Assembly (NCBI GenBank): GCA_022766385.1
Contig: JALEPJ010000015.1
Coordinates: forward strand, 1 to 64,000
DNA from: Rikenellaceae bacterium
GTDB lineage: Bacteria > Bacteroidota > Bacteroidia > Bacteroidales > UBA932
Length of the DNA: 64,000 nucleotides
Direction: 5' to 3'
Shown here: positions 62,723-64,000 of the stretch, in pieces
How the letters are laid out: the number at the start of each line of letters is the position of its first letter
Numbering within the stretch: position 1 is the stretch's first letter
The notes under the pieces: generated by a model
The model's input: the letters and a program-made list of their open reading frames with translations, nothing else
The model's database searches: none
Told to the model about the DNA's origin: nothing
Made by a program: the position numbers and the translations under genes

Positions 62723-63643
62723 ATGGGCAAAAGAACGCATAAGAGAAACTACGACATTTTTTCAAATTATAACTATCATGTCCCTGGGATAAGTGGCATG
62801 TTCATACTGCTCGCCTGGATGCTGGTGGGAGCCTTGCTTGGCAATCTTGCTTCAATGCTTGTACTCGCCCTTTTTGCCAATACTCCCGATGCAATGGGAT
62901 ACGCGACCCTAGTATCCTATCCGTTAATGTTCATTCCTCCGATGATATATGCAGGTTATATGAGCAGCAGAGACTCACTTTTCGATGTAGGCTTCGTCTT
63001 GGACAATGACCACGTCAAGCCTCTCGGATGGCCGTTCTGTATAGTTTTGGTAATAATGGGTACCCTTGCAGCCAGTTTCATATCTGAACTCTGCGGATTC
63101 ATACTGCCCCCTATGCCGGAATGGCTGGAAAACACACTTGGAAATATGACCGAGGGCAATATTTGGATCAATCTCATCTGCGTCAGCATCTTCGCACCTT
63201 TCTTCGAGGAATGGCTCTGCCGTGGAGAAGTGCTGCGTGGTCTGCTGAATTTCAAGCGCAAGGACAAGGACGGAAATGAAACAAGGGGAATGAAGCCCGC
63301 CAATGCCATCATCATATCAGCCGCCTTCTTCGCTCTTATTCATTTGAACCCTTGGCAGGCCATACCGGCCTTCCTTCTCGGCTGTCTCTTTGGTTACGTT
63401 TATTACAGGACAGGCTCTCTCAAGCTTACAATGCTGATGCATTGCACCAACAACACATTCGCTGTAGTGATAAGCCACATAGACAGATTCAAGGATGCAG
63501 ACACGATGAAAGATCTGATGAGTATGCCTATGTACGTATCACTGATGTTGTTCAGCATCGTCTTTATCGTTTATCTGGTTTTCAAGTTCAAAAGCATCGA
63601 GCTTCAGGGTCCTCAGGGCAATTGTGACAGGATATCAGCCTGA
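62723..63643 (+). CDS. CPBP-family intramembrane metalloprotease
   Basis: This 306-residue polytopic protein has about eight helices. The CPBP (Abi/Rce1-like) motifs are present: FFEEWLCRGEVLRGLL (EExxxR, about 155-170), AFFALIHLNPWQAIPAF (FxxxH) and LTMLMHCTNNTFAV (HxxxN). The metal-binding site thus looks intact. Members cleave membrane proteins or confer self-immunity to bacteriocins; no bacteriocin gene is nearby. A weak -7-like TAAATTCG lies near 62685. It converges on, and overlaps by 31 bases, the last gene of the window. Confidence 0.9.
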   Translation: MGKRTHKRNYDIFSNYNYHVPGISGMFILLAWMLVGALLGNLASMLVLALFANTPDAMGYATLVSYPLMFIPPMIYAGYMSSRDSLFDVGFVLDNDHVKPLGWPFCIVLVIMGTLAASFISELCGFILPPMPEWLENTLGNMTEGNIWINLICVSIFAPFFEEWLCRGEVLRGLLNFKRKDKDGNETRGMKPANAIIISAAFFALIHLNPWQAIPAFLLGCLFGYVYYRTGSLKLTMLMHCTNNTFAVVISHIDRFKDADTMKDLMSMPMYVSLMLFSIVFIVYLVFKFKSIELQGPQGNCDRISA

Positions 63644-64000
63644 GATTCAAGCTTTTCAAGAGCATCCACCTTGCCTGCATCCACCAGTTTGAGGTCCTCC
63701 TGAAGAGCCCCGTAAACAGGATGGAGAGCAGCGGCCTTCAGATAGAAATCCATTATCGGAAATCTTTCAGGCATACCCGTTTCCCTCATCACCGAGAAAA
63801 TGGAGTCCGAAACGAGATGTATGCCGGAAAATGCATATTTGTGGCAATTGTCGGGATTCAGCCCAGGATAAGGGCTGCGAATCTCGCCCGTCTCTATATT
63901 GGTCCATCCTACCATCCTCATATCATCGTCAAACAGCAAGTAGCGGCTTGTCTTCCTGTCGCTTACCAGCAGCAAGGCCATTGCATCGTCCCTCCATTGT
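63613..64000 (-). CDS. Nucleotidyltransferase family protein, C-terminal part (cut by window end)
   Basis: The frame is open to the window edge (it reads QWRDDAMALLLVSDRKTSRY), so the 5' part is missing. The visible 129 residues have TSRYLLFDDDMRMVGWTN, KYAFSGIHLVSDSIF and IMDFYLKAAALHPVYG, as in the second half of MurU-like or mannose-1-phosphate-guanylyltransferase-like NTP transferases. A partner kinase is often adjacent, but would be outside this window. Confidence 0.8.
   Translation of the reverse strand, partial: QWRDDAMALLLVSDRKTSRYLLFDDDMRMVGWTNIETGEIRSPYPGLNPDNCHKYAFSGIHLVSDSIFSVMRETGMPERFPIMDFYLKAAALHPVYGALQEDLKLVDAGKVDALEKLESQADILSQLP

Noticed and set aside
62723..63643. The CPBP protease as bacteriocin immunity protein
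   Set aside because: No bacteriocin precursor, exporter or modification gene is near it.
1..64000. CRISPR arrays, rRNA operons, tmRNA, RNase P RNA and riboswitches
   Set aside because: I looked for regularly spaced repeats and conserved cores of these RNAs and saw none; a covariance-model search would be needed to exclude small ones.

Overview
The window is a dense stretch of a Bacteroidales-type chromosome, probably from a gut commensal. Three things point there. Genes are preceded by the Bacteroidetes promoter signature (TTTG, about 19 bases, TAnnTTTG) and mostly lack Shine-Dalgarno sequences. Several families are typical of the phylum: the archaeal-type ProS, the BT_3928 family, DUF3078, an OmpP1/FadL porin and a WbqC-like protein. 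There is a complete lpxD-lpxC-lpxA block for a lipid A outer membrane. I see no rRNA, CRISPR, prophage or intact insertion sequence. Species cannot be told from this window alone. Layout: 1-12 kb is mostly minus strand, with hpf and a run hsdR-N-like, cca, xerC-like, alpha-2-macroglobulin, pbpC that ends in a periplasmic defence/cell-wall repair pair. From 12 to 19 kb lie a fatty acyl-CoA ligase divergent from an AraC regulator, a DUF554 membrane protein, tdk with a lytic transglycosylase, and an operon of a coiled-coil protein, rsmI and a ComEA-like protein. From 19 to 25.5 kb are rpmH and two minus-strand operons: polA, ECF sigma, rsmG; and HAD phosphatase, FecCD permease, ABC ATPase. From 25.6 to 34.1 kb are tadA, a GH3 glycosidase, tRNA-Gln, and the rimP-nusA-infB operon, which ends in a glycerol-1-phosphate dehydrogenase-like gene. 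From 34.2 to 37.7 kb is lipid A synthesis. From 37.7 to 48.2 kb are two envelope proteins, proS-DUF3078-tilS, sppA, hisS and initiator tRNA. From 48.3 to 56.4 kb is a more accessory region: orphan proteins, a 40-codon micro-gene with its own promoter and hairpin, an esterase, and an operon gdhA, REC-REC-PEP-binding protein, nitroreductase-like protein. From 56.4 to 57.3 kb is a gene graveyard. From 57.3 kb to the end are pspC, nucleotidyltransferases, ftsB/divIC-like, folP, tmk, a BT_3928-like membrane protein, a broken GH28 and a CPBP protease. Most genes are core information-processing and envelope genes. The notable parts are decayed or trimmed. The 56.4-57.3 kb graveyard appears to hold the relic of a diversity-generating retroelement (a variable-region-like peptide followed by an Avd-like four-helix protein), next to the tail of a glycosidase and a 21-bp perfect hairpin. 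RimP has lost its C-terminal domain, LpxC lacks the FabZ fusion usual in Bacteroidetes, and the PolA proofreading site is degenerate. Other points are the REC-REC-PEP-binding protein without a phosphohistidine domain, the aromatic/Ser-Arg lipoprotein, the 40-codon micro-gene, and a back-to-back palindromic divergent promoter at 58.57 kb.
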